Shown in pieces: positions 42,300 to 51,196 of a stretch of DNA of 64,000 nt. Position 1 is the first letter of the stretch. Each line of letters starts with the position of its first letter. Position numbers and translations under genes: made by a program. Below the pieces are notes generated by a model, which did not search any database, was not told the origin of the DNA, and saw nothing but the letters and a program-made list of their open reading frames with translations. Where the stretch lies: assembly GCF_017963645.1 (NCBI RefSeq), contig NZ_JAGMWN010000009.1, forward strand, positions 1 through 64,000, written 5' to 3'. This DNA is from Marivibrio halodurans (lineage in GTDB: Bacteria; Pseudomonadota; Alphaproteobacteria; UBA8366; Aestuariispiraceae).

Positions 42300-43937
42300 T
42301 TACCCCGAAACCTCCTCCGGCCAGTACTGATAGAGCCAGGTTTCGGTGATCGGCTCGCCGTCGATATGCAGATAGGCGCGCAGGTCTACCGGCTCCGTGG
42401 CCTGGCCGGCGTCGTCAAGGTGCAGGTCGAACTGGGCGCGCCATCGCGGCACCTCGGGCACCGGCTCGGTGAAGATATAGGAGACCCCCCCCCGGCTCGC
42501 CTCGATCGCGACCTCGACCGGCGCGTCGCCTTTCAGGTCGCCGATCGGTCCGCCGGCGAAGTCGATGACGAACTTGCGCACCCCCTTCGGGCGCTTCCGG
42601 CCCGGCTCGCCGCCGCGGCCCAGCCGGGTGGCGACGCACCGTCCCAGCGCATCGGCCTGATGCGGCGGCTCCGCGTACCAGTACATGCGATAGCCGAACC
42701 GCGCTTCGGAGCCGCGCTCGATCCTCTCCTCCGGTACCCAGAAGGCGACGATATTGTCGTGGATTTCGTCGTCGGTCGGAATCTCGACCAATTGCACCGA
42801 CCCCGCGCCCCAGTCCGAATGCGGCTCGATCCACAAGCTGGGCCGTCGGTGGTAGCGCACCCCATCCAGATAGTGCAGGACGCGCCGGTCGCGCTGCAGT
42901 AGGCCGAAACCGCGCGGCCCGCTGTCCAGGAAGCTGGAAACCGTCGTCCGGGGCGGATTGTTGAGGGGGCGCCAGATACGCTCCCCGCCGCCGGTCCAGA
43001 GGGAGAGACCGTCGGAATCATGCACCTCCGGCCTCCAGTCGTCGGCCGCGCCGGATATCGTCTCGGAGAACCAATACATCGAGGTCAGCGGCGCGATACC
43101 CAGCCGCTCGACCGGCTGGCGGAAGAACAGCCGGATATCGACATCGACCTCGACGCCCGAGGTGCGAAACAAATCGAACCGGCAGGCACCCGCGACGCTG
43201 GGCCCCTCGACCGTCGCATGGATCCGGACCGGGTCGTTTTCTCCGCGCGCGGGCTGGATATAGACGTTGGTGAAGGCGGGGAATTCCTCCGGGCCTCCGA
43301 TCGCGGTATCGATCGCCAATGCCCGCGCGGAGAGGCCATATTGCCCCTCATCCCCGATCGCGCGGAAATAGGAAGCGCCGAGGAACGCGATCCAATCCTG
43401 GGTCTTCCAATCGGCGCGCGCCTTGTCCTCATGCAGGCGGAAGCCCGCGAAACCCGACCCGTCGGGCATGTCATGCGCGGGATTATCGTCCGGCGCGTCG
43501 AAATAGTCGGAGCGATAGAGGACTTCGTGCGCCATGCCGTCCACCAGGACGTGCATGTTGACCGGCGTGGGAAACCATTTGCCCAAGTGGAAGAAGGTCG
43601 CGGGGTAGTGCGCCTCCCCCGTCTTGAACATCGCCTTCTCCGGTGGAAAGCGGATCGCGCCGTGCTCGGAGTAATCGATGCGCTCCGTCACCTCGGGCGC
43701 GGGCGGCGGGACCGGCTCGTAGGGTTTGGAAGCGCTCTCCCGGGCCGCGGCGACCAGATCCTCGAAGACGAAGGGTTTCGGGGGCCCGAGGGACAGGGCC
43801 TCGTTGCCGGCCGTGCCTCCCGTCTTGGCGTCGTTCGTCTGGCTGAGGACCGGCCGCGCCACCATCGACAGGGAGGCCAGGGCGGCCGCGCCGGACAGGG
43901 CCTTCAGCAAATCGCGTCGCGCGCGCGTCGCAGTCAT
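42300..43937 (-). CDS. glucan biosynthesis protein, OpgG/OpgD type
   Basis: The 545-residue protein starts with a Tat signal, RARRDLLKALSGAAALASLS, so it is exported folded to the periplasm; that is more typical of OpgD than OpgG. The mature part follows the MdoG/OpgG family: PFVFEDLVAAARESASKPYE, IRFPPEKAMF, FPAFTNVYIQPAR, SMYWFSE, HDSDGLSLWTGGGERIWRPL and GFGLLQRDR. Family members process the nascent glucan backbone made by OpgH. It lies on the strand opposite to opgH, 328 bases downstream of the histidine kinase gene. Start ATG has AGGAG upstream. Confidence 0.9.
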   Translation of the reverse strand: MTATRARRDLLKALSGAAALASLSMVARPVLSQTNDAKTGGTAGNEALSLGPPKPFVFEDLVAAARESASKPYEPVPPPAPEVTERIDYSEHGAIRFPPEKAMFKTGEAHYPATFFHLGKWFPTPVNMHVLVDGMAHEVLYRSDYFDAPDDNPAHDMPDGSGFAGFRLHEDKARADWKTQDWIAFLGASYFRAIGDEGQYGLSARALAIDTAIGGPEEFPAFTNVYIQPARGENDPVRIHATVEGPSVAGACRFDLFRTSGVEVDVDIRLFFRQPVERLGIAPLTSMYWFSETISGAADDWRPEVHDSDGLSLWTGGGERIWRPLNNPPRTTVSSFLDSGPRGFGLLQRDRRVLHYLDGVRYHRRPSLWIEPHSDWGAGSVQLVEIPTDDEIHDNIVAFWVPEERIERGSEARFGYRMYWYAEPPHQADALGRCVATRLGRGGEPGRKRPKGVRKFVIDFAGGPIGDLKGDAPVEVAIEASRGGVSYIFTEPVPEVPRWRAQFDLHLDDAGQATEPVDLRAYLHIDGEPITETWLYQYWPEEVSG

Positions 43938-44265
43938 TCGTAGCTCCTGGAATGCGCTCCGGTAACGGGGCGTCTATTGGGGCGTTTGGAGGAAGCGAGG
44001 TCGGGAGAGAGGACGCGGGGAGGAGGCGCGGGGGCGCATGTCGTCGGCTCTCGCATCTCCACTCCCCTCGATACCAATTCGCCCATGGTCTGGACCCCAT
44101 GGTCCGATCCCCATGGTTTCCTGGGACACCGTTCCCGACATGGGTCATCCACTCCCACGCGGTAAGACTGATTTCGGCCGGGAAAGTTCCACGACCGGGG
44201 TCGATATCGCGCATATCGTGGCGGGGTGGCCCGGGATGGTGCGGGGGGCCGCGTTCGCTTGCCGG
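43938..44265. other. gap with a CCCATGGT tandem repeat
   Basis: No gene is seen. Three copies of CCCATGGT occur with 14-base spacing (about 44082-44118) in a region upstream of the opgG/D gene. On the minus strand they would lie about 145-180 bases before its start. They could bind a regulator, but no known box is recognised. Confidence 0.5.
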
Positions 44266-45768
44266 TCAGCCGGGTGTCGCGCGCAGCGAAAGGATGATTT
44301 CCGTTCCCCCGTCGTCGCGTACGCGGGCGCGCGCGTCGCCCCCCATCGCCTCCATGTTGCGTCTGACGATCCACAGGCCGATACCGAAATTTCCCGCGCG
44401 GCCGTCGGCGGCGCGCGAGGAGAAATAGCGATCGAAGACCCGTTCCAGATCCGCCGACGGGATACCGGGACCTTCGTCCCGGATATGGATCGATATCCCG
44501 CCGTCGCCGGCCTTGACGGCGTGAACCGATATCCGGCCTTGAGCCGGGCTGAAATCCAGCGCGTTGTCCAGCACGTTCTCGACCGCCGTTTCGACCAGGT
44601 CGCCGCGTGCCCGGACGAACAGCTTATCCGGGATATCATACACCAGCTGACGTTCGCCCAGCGCCGCGCGCGTCCGGTATTCGGTGAGCAGGCTGGCGAG
44701 CATCCGCGAGAGGTCGATCACGTCCAGCGGATCGTCGAGCAGGGCCGGCATGCTTTGCTCGATACTGCGCGCGGCCGAGATCAGGCCGTCGAGCCGGTCG
44801 ATGGATTTCTCGATCCGCTGAATGCTCCGCTGGGGGGGAGAGTCCGCCGGGATGGCCTGGCGCAGCGGTTCGAGCGATTGCGAGATGACGGCGAGCGGCG
44901 CCTTGAAGGCGTGGGCGTTCTCTTCCGCCGCCTGCCGCGCCAGCAATTCCGACCGGCGCATGCTCCGCAGCAACTCGTCGAATTCGCCGGTGATGCGGGA
45001 AAGTTCGGGTATGACGTTCCGGCTCTTGAAGGATACCTGATCGCCATGGCCGCGCCGAATCGACTCCATCGCCTTCCGGAAGCGGCGCAGGTTCTTCCGC
45101 ATCGTCAATAGGATCGAGATAATCAGGAACGTCACGGCCAGATAGATCGCGGCGACCAACTGCAATTCCTGGGACCGCCAATAGGGCCGGTCGATGGGAA
45201 CGTTCAGGAATTCGTTTCGCGCGATCGAGGTGATGACCGCCCAGCAGCCGTCATTCATGGCTTGGGTTCGCAGGAAGGTCAGGATTTCCTCGCGTCCGCT
45301 GGCGGAGGTGAAGGGCATGGCGAGCGTCCGGCCCTGATCGCACGCTTCGTCCAGCTTGCCGAGGATTCCGGTTTGAATGATCTGCTCCTGCTGGTCCTCG
45401 ATTGGGATACTGGTGCTGGGCGGATGCGTCGCGATCAGCAGGAAGCCGCCGGCGCCCGACTCGTTCCGTGCCGGTTGGAACAACACTTTCACGGTGCGCC
45501 CCTCGGTCGCGATCCGGGCGAGCAGGGCGCTCAGGTCGCGGGTCTCCTCGGGGGTGAAATCGCGGAGATGGGGGAACAGGGCCTCGGCGATCAGACGGCC
45601 CTCCTGCTGGATGGCGCGAAGGACAAGCCGGTCCTTCTCGTCGTCGGCCTTCTCCAGGAGATTATAGAACAGCACCGGCGCGACGAACAGGATCAGACAG
45701 ACGAGGGCGACTTTCGCCGTGAGGGAACGGGCGGCCAGACGAAGGGAGCGGAGGCGCCGGTCGCTCAT
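44266..45768 (-). CDS. membrane sensor histidine kinase (ChvG-like)
   Basis: The 500-residue kinase has membrane segments at about 17-38 and 203-222 enclosing a periplasmic sensor domain. A linker and dimerisation helix contain NAHAFKAPLAVISQSLEP with phospho-acceptor His286. The ATPase domain has ENVLDNALDFSP (N box), IRDEGPGIP (G1) and GNFGIGLWIVRR (G2). The residue after the His is Ala where most HisKA kinases have Glu or Asp, which may reduce autokinase or phosphatase activity. It is co-transcribed with the response regulator (4-base overlap). Its place beside glucan genes suggests envelope or osmotic sensing. Confidence 0.9.
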   Translation of the reverse strand: MSDRRLRSLRLAARSLTAKVALVCLILFVAPVLFYNLLEKADDEKDRLVLRAIQQEGRLIAEALFPHLRDFTPEETRDLSALLARIATEGRTVKVLFQPARNESGAGGFLLIATHPPSTSIPIEDQQEQIIQTGILGKLDEACDQGRTLAMPFTSASGREEILTFLRTQAMNDGCWAVITSIARNEFLNVPIDRPYWRSQELQLVAAIYLAVTFLIISILLTMRKNLRRFRKAMESIRRGHGDQVSFKSRNVIPELSRITGEFDELLRSMRRSELLARQAAEENAHAFKAPLAVISQSLEPLRQAIPADSPPQRSIQRIEKSIDRLDGLISAARSIEQSMPALLDDPLDVIDLSRMLASLLTEYRTRAALGERQLVYDIPDKLFVRARGDLVETAVENVLDNALDFSPAQGRISVHAVKAGDGGISIHIRDEGPGIPSADLERVFDRYFSSRAADGRAGNFGIGLWIVRRNMEAMGGDARARVRDDGGTEIILSLRATPG

Positions 45769-46529
45769 TCCGGCGGGCGCCAGCGATAGCCGAAGCCGGG
45801 ATAGTTCTCGATCTGGTCGAAATCGACATCGATGTCCCGGAACTTTTGCCGGATTCGCTTGATCGCGGACCGTACGTTCGCGCGGTACCCATCCTCCCCG
45901 AAACCGGCGGAGAAACCCTCGCCGCGAACCACGTCATAGATATCCCGGTAGGAGATGTCGGTCCCCGGGTCGCGGGCCAGGAAATGCACCATTTCGAATT
46001 CCGAAAGCGTCAGGTCGACCCGGCGCTCGTTCCAATAAGCCCGCCGCGATCCGGTGTCGAGGACGAGTCCCCCGATCTCGATCGTATCGGACGGACTCTT
46101 TCCGGTGTCGGCCGACCCGTTCGGCTGCGTGGCGGGAATCAATTGAATCCGGCGCAGGATGATCGAGAAGCTGCGCGATTTCTCGACGAAATCGACGGCG
46201 CCTCCCAGCAATGCGGCTTCCTCGTAAATTTGGTCGCCGAGGACGGTGAGGAAAATGACCGGAAGTTCCGGCGCGATCTTGCGGACATGCGCCAGGACCT
46301 CGATGCCGTTCATGCGGGGCATTTTCCAATCCAGCAGCAACAGGTCGATGTCGGGGGCGTCGGACAGCCAGTTGATGAAGGACAGCCCTTCCTCGAATTC
46401 CGTCACCCTATATCCGAAGTCGCGCAGGTTCTGCGTGATCGACTCCCGGAACAACGGGTCGTCGTCGACGATGGCGAGGCGCCGTTTCGCATCGCCCGTG
46501 ACCGTCGAATGCGCCTCACTCAAGGTCAT
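45765..46529 (-). CDS. OmpR-family response regulator (ChvI-like)
   Basis: The 254-residue protein has a receiver domain with acidic pocket IVDDD and phospho-acceptor Asp67 in LLLLDWKMP, then Thr in IFLTVLGD and Lys in FVEKS. A winged-helix DNA-binding domain follows (LTLSEFEMVHFLARDPGTDI, VRSAIKRIRQKFRDID, GFGYRWRPPE). The start ATG has GGAGGA upstream. It is controlled by the kinase at 44266-45768 and overlaps the lipoprotein gene by 14 bases. Confidence 0.92.
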   Translation of the reverse strand: MTLSEAHSTVTGDAKRRLAIVDDDPLFRESITQNLRDFGYRVTEFEEGLSFINWLSDAPDIDLLLLDWKMPRMNGIEVLAHVRKIAPELPVIFLTVLGDQIYEEAALLGGAVDFVEKSRSFSIILRRIQLIPATQPNGSADTGKSPSDTIEIGGLVLDTGSRRAYWNERRVDLTLSEFEMVHFLARDPGTDISYRDIYDVVRGEGFSAGFGEDGYRANVRSAIKRIRQKFRDIDVDFDQIENYPGFGYRWRPPE

Positions 46530-47001
46530 CCGTCGTCCTCCATTCGCAGGCGGTGCCGGCCTCCGTCGCCTCCGCGATCTCCGTGCTCAGGACCTGAAGC
46601 GAATTCGAGGCCACGTCGGGATAGAGAAAGACCCGCAGCGCGCAGTCGCCCTGCCCGTACCGCCAAACCTTGCCCGGGCCGTTGCTGGTCACAACGGCGG
46701 GCTCGCCGAGCGCCGCCCTGACCGCCGCCCCCGTCTTGCCGACGAGAGGGGGCAGGATGAAGCGTTCGGGCGGACGCGGGGGCTCCTCCGGCTTCAAGCG
46801 CGCGCGTGGGGCCTCGATGGGATCGGCCGGCGGCTCGGCGGCCGGGGGCGCCGTGGCGGGCGGCGGCGCGGCGGGCGGCATCGCGGCCACGGCGGGGGCG
46901 TTCGCCGTCCCGGACGACTCGCGCGCGCAACCCGCTAACGCGACGGCACAGAGCAGAAGCGTGGCGGGCGCCAAGCCGACGACGATAGGTAGCGAACGCA
47001 T
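46516..47001 (-). CDS. small lipoprotein of unknown function
   Basis: The start is set at ATG 47001, because the signal MRSLPIVVGLAPATLLLCAV continues to a lipobox LAGC, and GGTGGA lies just upstream. A Pro/Ala-rich linker of about 55 residues leads to a domain of 70 residues (FILPPLVGKTGAAVRAALGE, KVWRYGQGDCALRVFLYPD). The small domain resembles BamE/SmpA-type lipoproteins in layout only. It is the first gene of the two-component operon and may report envelope state to the kinase (inference). Confidence 0.75.
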   Translation of the reverse strand: MRSLPIVVGLAPATLLLCAVALAGCARESSGTANAPAVAAMPPAAPPPATAPPAAEPPADPIEAPRARLKPEEPPRPPERFILPPLVGKTGAAVRAALGEPAVVTSNGPGKVWRYGQGDCALRVFLYPDVASNSLQVLSTEIAEATEAGTACEWRTTDDLE

Positions 47002-47167
47002 TCCACCAATCCCTTCCCGCCACTTATAAAGCCCGCCACATATAAAGAATGACGCCGCTCCACTTTCGTCCATCCAGGGATGACGCACCAATTCAAAAAT
47101 GGACCCCGCCCCCAATATCAAGGCCAAACACATTGTTTTCCTTGGGCTGTATATTCATATTCCGAGC
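47002..47167 (+). promoter_or_regulatory. promoter region of the structured leader
   Basis: TTGTTT (47133-47138) and CATATT (47156-47161), 17 bases apart, form a moderate sigma-70 promoter on the plus strand. The first hairpin of the leader begins at 47168. No gene is seen in this divergent gap. Confidence 0.4.
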
Positions 47168-47402
47168 CCGTGACGATTTCCAGGTCACGGTTCCCCCGAA
47201 CGCAAGGGCCGGAGCGCGGCCACCCACGCCGCACGCGGATTCCCGGGGATGCCCTAAGTGGAACTTCGGAGCCCGTCGCACGTCCCCTAAGGGTCGGCTG
47301 CTTGCTTGGTCCTGGCCTTGAGCGGAGCGCCGGCCAAGAAATCTCCCTGTCAGAACGCGACTTGCGCGTGCTCCGAGATCATCGGGGCACGCGCATTTTT
47401 TT
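47168..47402 (+). ncRNA. candidate structured leader or small RNA ahead of the opgH operon
   Basis: About 235 bases without a convincing gene start with the hairpin CCGTGAC-N9-GTCACGG (47168-47190). They end in a strong intrinsic terminator at 47364-47402. No upstream plus-strand gene needs this terminator, and the first downstream gene starts 90 bases later. It therefore looks like either a small RNA or an attenuator leader that controls the opgH operon. No known RNA family is recognised. Confidence 0.4.
47364..47402 (+). terminator. orphan intrinsic terminator upstream of the opgH operon
   Basis: GCGCGTGC / GCACGCGC form 8 bp, with an inner CCGA/TCGG stem and a 5-base loop, then A and TTTTTTT (47396-47402). 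It is one of the best terminators in the window yet follows no gene on its strand. Confidence 0.85.
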
Positions 47403-47492
47403 GATATCGCCTCCGTGTTCCTTCCCGGTCGGGAACTCTTTCACATGTTGTCCGTCTTATGGGGCAGAGGTTGCAATGAAAGGGAGAAGAAC

Positions 47493-48101
47493 ATGTCCCG
47501 TCTCCATGCATCGACATTGGATATGGATAACGGCGGATCGCGTAGCGACCGGGCGGCCGAGACCCCCGCGGCGATGAATGTCCAGGAAGCGGCGGGGCTG
47601 GACGCGGTGGAACCGGATATGGCGGGCTTGGCGCCGCCGTTGGATGCGGTGAACCGCTATCTCGTGATGGTCGGGATCTCGCTTGACGTGGTGCGCGCGG
47701 ATCTGCTGCGCGAGGTGGAGGCGCGTCTGGCGGTGATGCATCGCTCGATGACGCGCAGGACCCGCGAGATCCGGGCGCTTGCCTGTGTCGAGCGGGTGTT
47801 GTGCGAGCGCTTGGGCGCGCGGCCCGGCAGCAACACAACCGACCCGGATACGGCCAGCCGGCGCCTGTTGTTCTCGATCGATCCGACCGAGGAGGCGCAG
47901 CGTCGCCTGCTGGCGGTCGGTTCGGCGGAGGCGGGCGCGTCGAGCCTGGGCACCCTGTCCAACCTCATGTGCGTGCCATCCCGAGGCGCGCCTCGCCCGA
48001 TGCCGCGCCAGCGGATCGAATTCCGGCATCCGCCCTGGCATTGGACGCCGCGCGGGATCGGGTCGCGCCGGCTCAAGGGCGCGTCGGCCGCCACGAGTTG
48101 A
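47493..48101 (+). CDS. unknown protein upstream of opgH
   Basis: The 202-residue protein starts at ATG 47493 with AAAGGGAGAAG upstream. A charged helical region (LDAVNRYLVMVGISLDVVRA, DLLREVEARLAVMHRSMTRR) spans about 70-125. The C-terminus is basic and rich in Arg, Pro and Trp (QRIEFRHPPWHWTPRGIG). There is no signal peptide or membrane segment, and I do not recognise the family. It lies 62 bases before opgH and may be co-transcribed with it. Confidence 0.6.
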   Translation: MSRLHASTLDMDNGGSRSDRAAETPAAMNVQEAAGLDAVEPDMAGLAPPLDAVNRYLVMVGISLDVVRADLLREVEARLAVMHRSMTRRTREIRALACVERVLCERLGARPGSNTTDPDTASRRLLFSIDPTEEAQRRLLAVGSAEAGASSLGTLSNLMCVPSRGAPRPMPRQRIEFRHPPWHWTPRGIGSRRLKGASAATS

Positions 48102-48163
48102 TCGCCGGAAATTGTTGAGCGCGACGCGATCCTTCGTCCTCGTCACCAGGGAGCAATTCGGCC

Positions 48164-50317
48164 ATGCGTAGCGAAGCCAACCGGAGCCCTTCAAGCGTGC
48201 AGCCAGGCCCGCCGCCGGGGCACCGCCCGAGCTATCTTCATCGGGCCTTGGCCCTCCTGCTGATCGCGTTGACCTCGGTCACGGCGGTCGCGGCCGCGAC
48301 CGCCTTGCTGACGCCGGAGACGACCTTCGGCTATATCGCCGCGGGCGCGTTGATGCTGTGCTTCAGCCTGCTCTTCGCCTGGATATCGGCGAATTTCTGG
48401 GTAAGCCTGATTGGCGCGGTCGAGCTTGCCCGCCACAAGAGGGCCGCCCGTAAGCCGGCGGGATGTCGCGCGGACGCCGGGCCGGACGTCTCCGCGGCGG
48501 CGGTCGATCCGGCGGCCCGGACGGCCATCGCGGTGCCGGTCTATAACGAGGACCCGGCCCGCACCGCCGGTAATGTGCGGGCGATCCTGGAATCGATCGA
48601 CGCGGTCGGCGCGTTGGATCTGTTCGACCTTTACATATTGAGCGACAGCACGAACCCGGACGTTTGGGTCGAGGAGGAGAAGTGCTGGTTCGAGATCGCG
48701 CGTTCGCCGCGCTTCATGAACCGTGTCTTCTACCGCCGGCGAACCCGGAACGAGGAACGCAAGAGCGGGAACATCAAGCAGTTCCTGGAGAATTGGGGGC
48801 ATGATTACCGCTATATGATCGTGCTGGACGCGGACAGTATCATGAGCGGGTCGGCCGTGGTCGAACTGGTCCGGCGGATGGAGGCCGATCCCGAGTGCGG
48901 CCTGATCCAGACCTGGCCGCGGATCGTCGGCGGGTCGACGCTGTTCGCGCGGATGCACCAATATGCCGCCGGTCTCTATGGTCGCATGCTGGCATTCGGC
49001 ATGGCGAAACTGATCAATCCGCACGGCAATTACTGGGGGCACAACGCGATCATCCGTGTCGAGGCCTTCATGCAATCCTGCGGTCTGCCGCACCTGCCGG
49101 GCCGGGCGCCGCTCGGCGGCGAGATTCTGAGCCATGATTTCGTCGAGGCCGCGCTGCTGGTCCGCCGGGATTGGAAGGTCGTCCTGGCGCCGGATATCGA
49201 CGGCAGCTACGAGGAGGCGCCGCCCAACCTGATTCAGCATCTGGCCCGCGATCAGCGTTGGTGCCAGGGCAATCTTCAGCATGGCTGGCTGTTGCTGGCG
49301 CGCGGCATTCGCCCGGCGTCCCGGATCAATTTCCTGACCGGTATCCTGGCTTATCTCGCCAGTCCGATCTGGTTGGCCTTCGTGGTGATCGCCGCGGTCA
49401 TGGCCTTCTCCGATCAGAAGCTGTTCTCGGCCGGTCTCGTTCTCGTGCGCGACGAAACCGGCGGCTGGGCGGTCATGACGAATTCGCTCGAATCGCTGGC
49501 CGCGATCTCGATCCTGGGCGCGACCGTCTGCTTCATCATCGGGCCGAAGATCCTGGGGGCGGTGTTCGCGCTGTTCGATCGTGACGAGCCGGTTCTCCGG
49601 CTTCTACCCAACGTGATATGCGAAACGGTCCTGTCGATCCTGGCGGCGCCGACGGTAATGTTGCGGCACAGTCTTTTCGTCATAAAGCTGCTGTTCGGCA
49701 CGGGTGTCGACTGGGCGCCGCAACAGCGGGATGCCGACCGGGTGTCCTGGCGGGAGGCCGCGAACGCCTTCGCCATGCAGACGGGGCTGGCGCTGCTCGT
49801 GCTGGCGAGCGCCCTGATCGTGCCGTCCCTCGTCCATCTCTGGTTGTCGCCGATCCTGCTCGGCCTGCTCTGCTCCATCCCGTTCGCGGTTTGGACCGGA
49901 CGGCGTCTTTCCGCGCGGGGCGGGATGTTGCGCGCCGGTATCGATTATCGGCCACCGCCCGTGCTGAGCGCGGCGGAACGCGCGCGGGGCGAGATCGCCT
50001 CGGCCGTGTCCGGCGAAGGCATGAGCGGCCTGCGGGAGGTTCTCGACCGGGCCGATACCCACCGGCTGCACCTCTTCGTGCTGGCCAGTCAGTCCGGACT
50101 TTCCGCCGGCGTGCCGGACGCCGATACCGCCAGCGAGATCGATGGCGCCATACTGGCCCGCGCGCGCGCCGAGCCGGATAGCCTCGACCGGGAGGAACGC
50201 CGCGTCCTGCTGGCCAACGCGCCCGCCCTGCAACGATTGCATTTCGAGCGGATGAAGATGCGCGCCGATATCCCCGCCGAACCCGCCGGGGCGCATCCCG
50301 CCCCAGTGCAAGGGTGA
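48164..50317 (+). CDS. opgH: glucans biosynthesis glucosyltransferase H
   Basis: The 717-residue inner-membrane GT2 enzyme has two N-terminal spans (about 27-80), a cytoplasmic transferase domain with AVPVYNEDPARTAGNVRAIL, VLDADSIMSG (DxD), ILSHDFVEAALLVRRD (third Asp) and DQRWCQGNLQH (QxxRW), and C-terminal spans. It uses UDP-glucose to build the linear beta-1,2-glucan backbone of osmoregulated periplasmic glucans. Start ATG has GGGAG upstream. The OpgG/D-type partner lies at 42300, and sugar-phosphate genes follow. Confidence 0.93.
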   Translation: MRSEANRSPSSVQPGPPPGHRPSYLHRALALLLIALTSVTAVAAATALLTPETTFGYIAAGALMLCFSLLFAWISANFWVSLIGAVELARHKRAARKPAGCRADAGPDVSAAAVDPAARTAIAVPVYNEDPARTAGNVRAILESIDAVGALDLFDLYILSDSTNPDVWVEEEKCWFEIARSPRFMNRVFYRRRTRNEERKSGNIKQFLENWGHDYRYMIVLDADSIMSGSAVVELVRRMEADPECGLIQTWPRIVGGSTLFARMHQYAAGLYGRMLAFGMAKLINPHGNYWGHNAIIRVEAFMQSCGLPHLPGRAPLGGEILSHDFVEAALLVRRDWKVVLAPDIDGSYEEAPPNLIQHLARDQRWCQGNLQHGWLLLARGIRPASRINFLTGILAYLASPIWLAFVVIAAVMAFSDQKLFSAGLVLVRDETGGWAVMTNSLESLAAISILGATVCFIIGPKILGAVFALFDRDEPVLRLLPNVICETVLSILAAPTVMLRHSLFVIKLLFGTGVDWAPQQRDADRVSWREAANAFAMQTGLALLVLASALIVPSLVHLWLSPILLGLLCSIPFAVWTGRRLSARGGMLRAGIDYRPPPVLSAAERARGEIASAVSGEGMSGLREVLDRADTHRLHLFVLASQSGLSAGVPDADTASEIDGAILARARAEPDSLDREERRVLLANAPALQRLHFERMKMRADIPAEPAGAHPAPVQG

Positions 50318-50581
50318 GAGCTAGCAAGGGTGAGGCCCGGTGTGTCCGACCTGTCGCTTTCGATGACCGACGCTTCGAGGATCGCGCATGCGCCGATCGC
50401 CGGCCTGCCGCCCGTCCTGAAACGGGGGCGATGTGCCGGGGGCGGGATTGGTCACAGATATGTTTCAGAAATGCCCCCACTCCCTCTCCACCTGTCCATC
50501 GAATTGGCCACATGGCCGCGACGGGGGGAGCGGATCGTTCGGGAACGGTTCCACCGGCGCCGGGAACAAGGGAGACGGGAA

Positions 50582-51196
50582 GTGATCGGGCATGAAGAGA
50601 TCGGACGCGGGGCGGCGAGCGGTGACATGACCGGGGCCGAGGACATCCACGAGCATGTCCGCGGCCTGCACCGGTTCGCGACCGGGCTCCTCGGCAACCC
50701 GGTGGATGCCGAGGACTTGGTGCAGGAATGCCTTCGCCGGGTCCTGAACCAGATGCAAAGGGGTGCCGCGATCAAGAACATGCACGCCTATCTGTTCCAG
50801 ACCCTGCGCAATGTGCATATCGACGAATGCCGTCGCGCCGCTGGGCGCGGCACCGTCATGCCGATCGACGAGACCGTCGCCGAGCCATTGACCGCGCCGC
50901 CGAACCAGGAGGACGGAATCCGTTGCGGTGATATCCGGGCTTGCCTGGACCGCCTGCCGGAACATCAGCGCGAGGTGGTGCTGCTCGTTTGCCTGGAGGA
51001 GATCAGTTACGAGGGCGTGGCCGAGATCATCGGGCAGCCGATCGGTACCGTGCGATCGCGCTTGCACCGGGGGCGCGCGGCGCTCCAAGCGATGCTTGAT
51101 GCCGCGAACGAGAGCGGGCCCGCCGACAAGAGCGGGAGCGGCGTCGCGGCGCCGTCCGCCCGGCTCCACCGCCTTGGGAGAGCGGAGAATGGGTAA
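50582..51196 (+). CDS. ECF-family RNA polymerase sigma factor
   Basis: The protein has sigma-2 (RGLHRFATGLLGNPVDAEDL, VQECLRRVLNQM, YLFQTLRNVHIDECRRAA) and sigma-4 (LDRLPEHQREVVLLVCLEEI, SYEGVAEIIGQPIGTVRSRL) regions. The start is set at GTG 50582, after GGGAGACGGGAA; ATG 50627 is an alternative and longer frames upstream are unlikely. The product has 204 residues. It overlaps the anti-sigma gene by 8 bases, the usual sign of a regulated pair. Its place between opgH and sugar-phosphate genes suggests an envelope or osmotic stress regulon (inference). Confidence 0.9.
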   Translation: MIGHEEIGRGAASGDMTGAEDIHEHVRGLHRFATGLLGNPVDAEDLVQECLRRVLNQMQRGAAIKNMHAYLFQTLRNVHIDECRRAAGRGTVMPIDETVAEPLTAPPNQEDGIRCGDIRACLDRLPEHQREVVLLVCLEEISYEGVAEIIGQPIGTVRSRLHRGRAALQAMLDAANESGPADKSGSGVAAPSARLHRLGRAENG

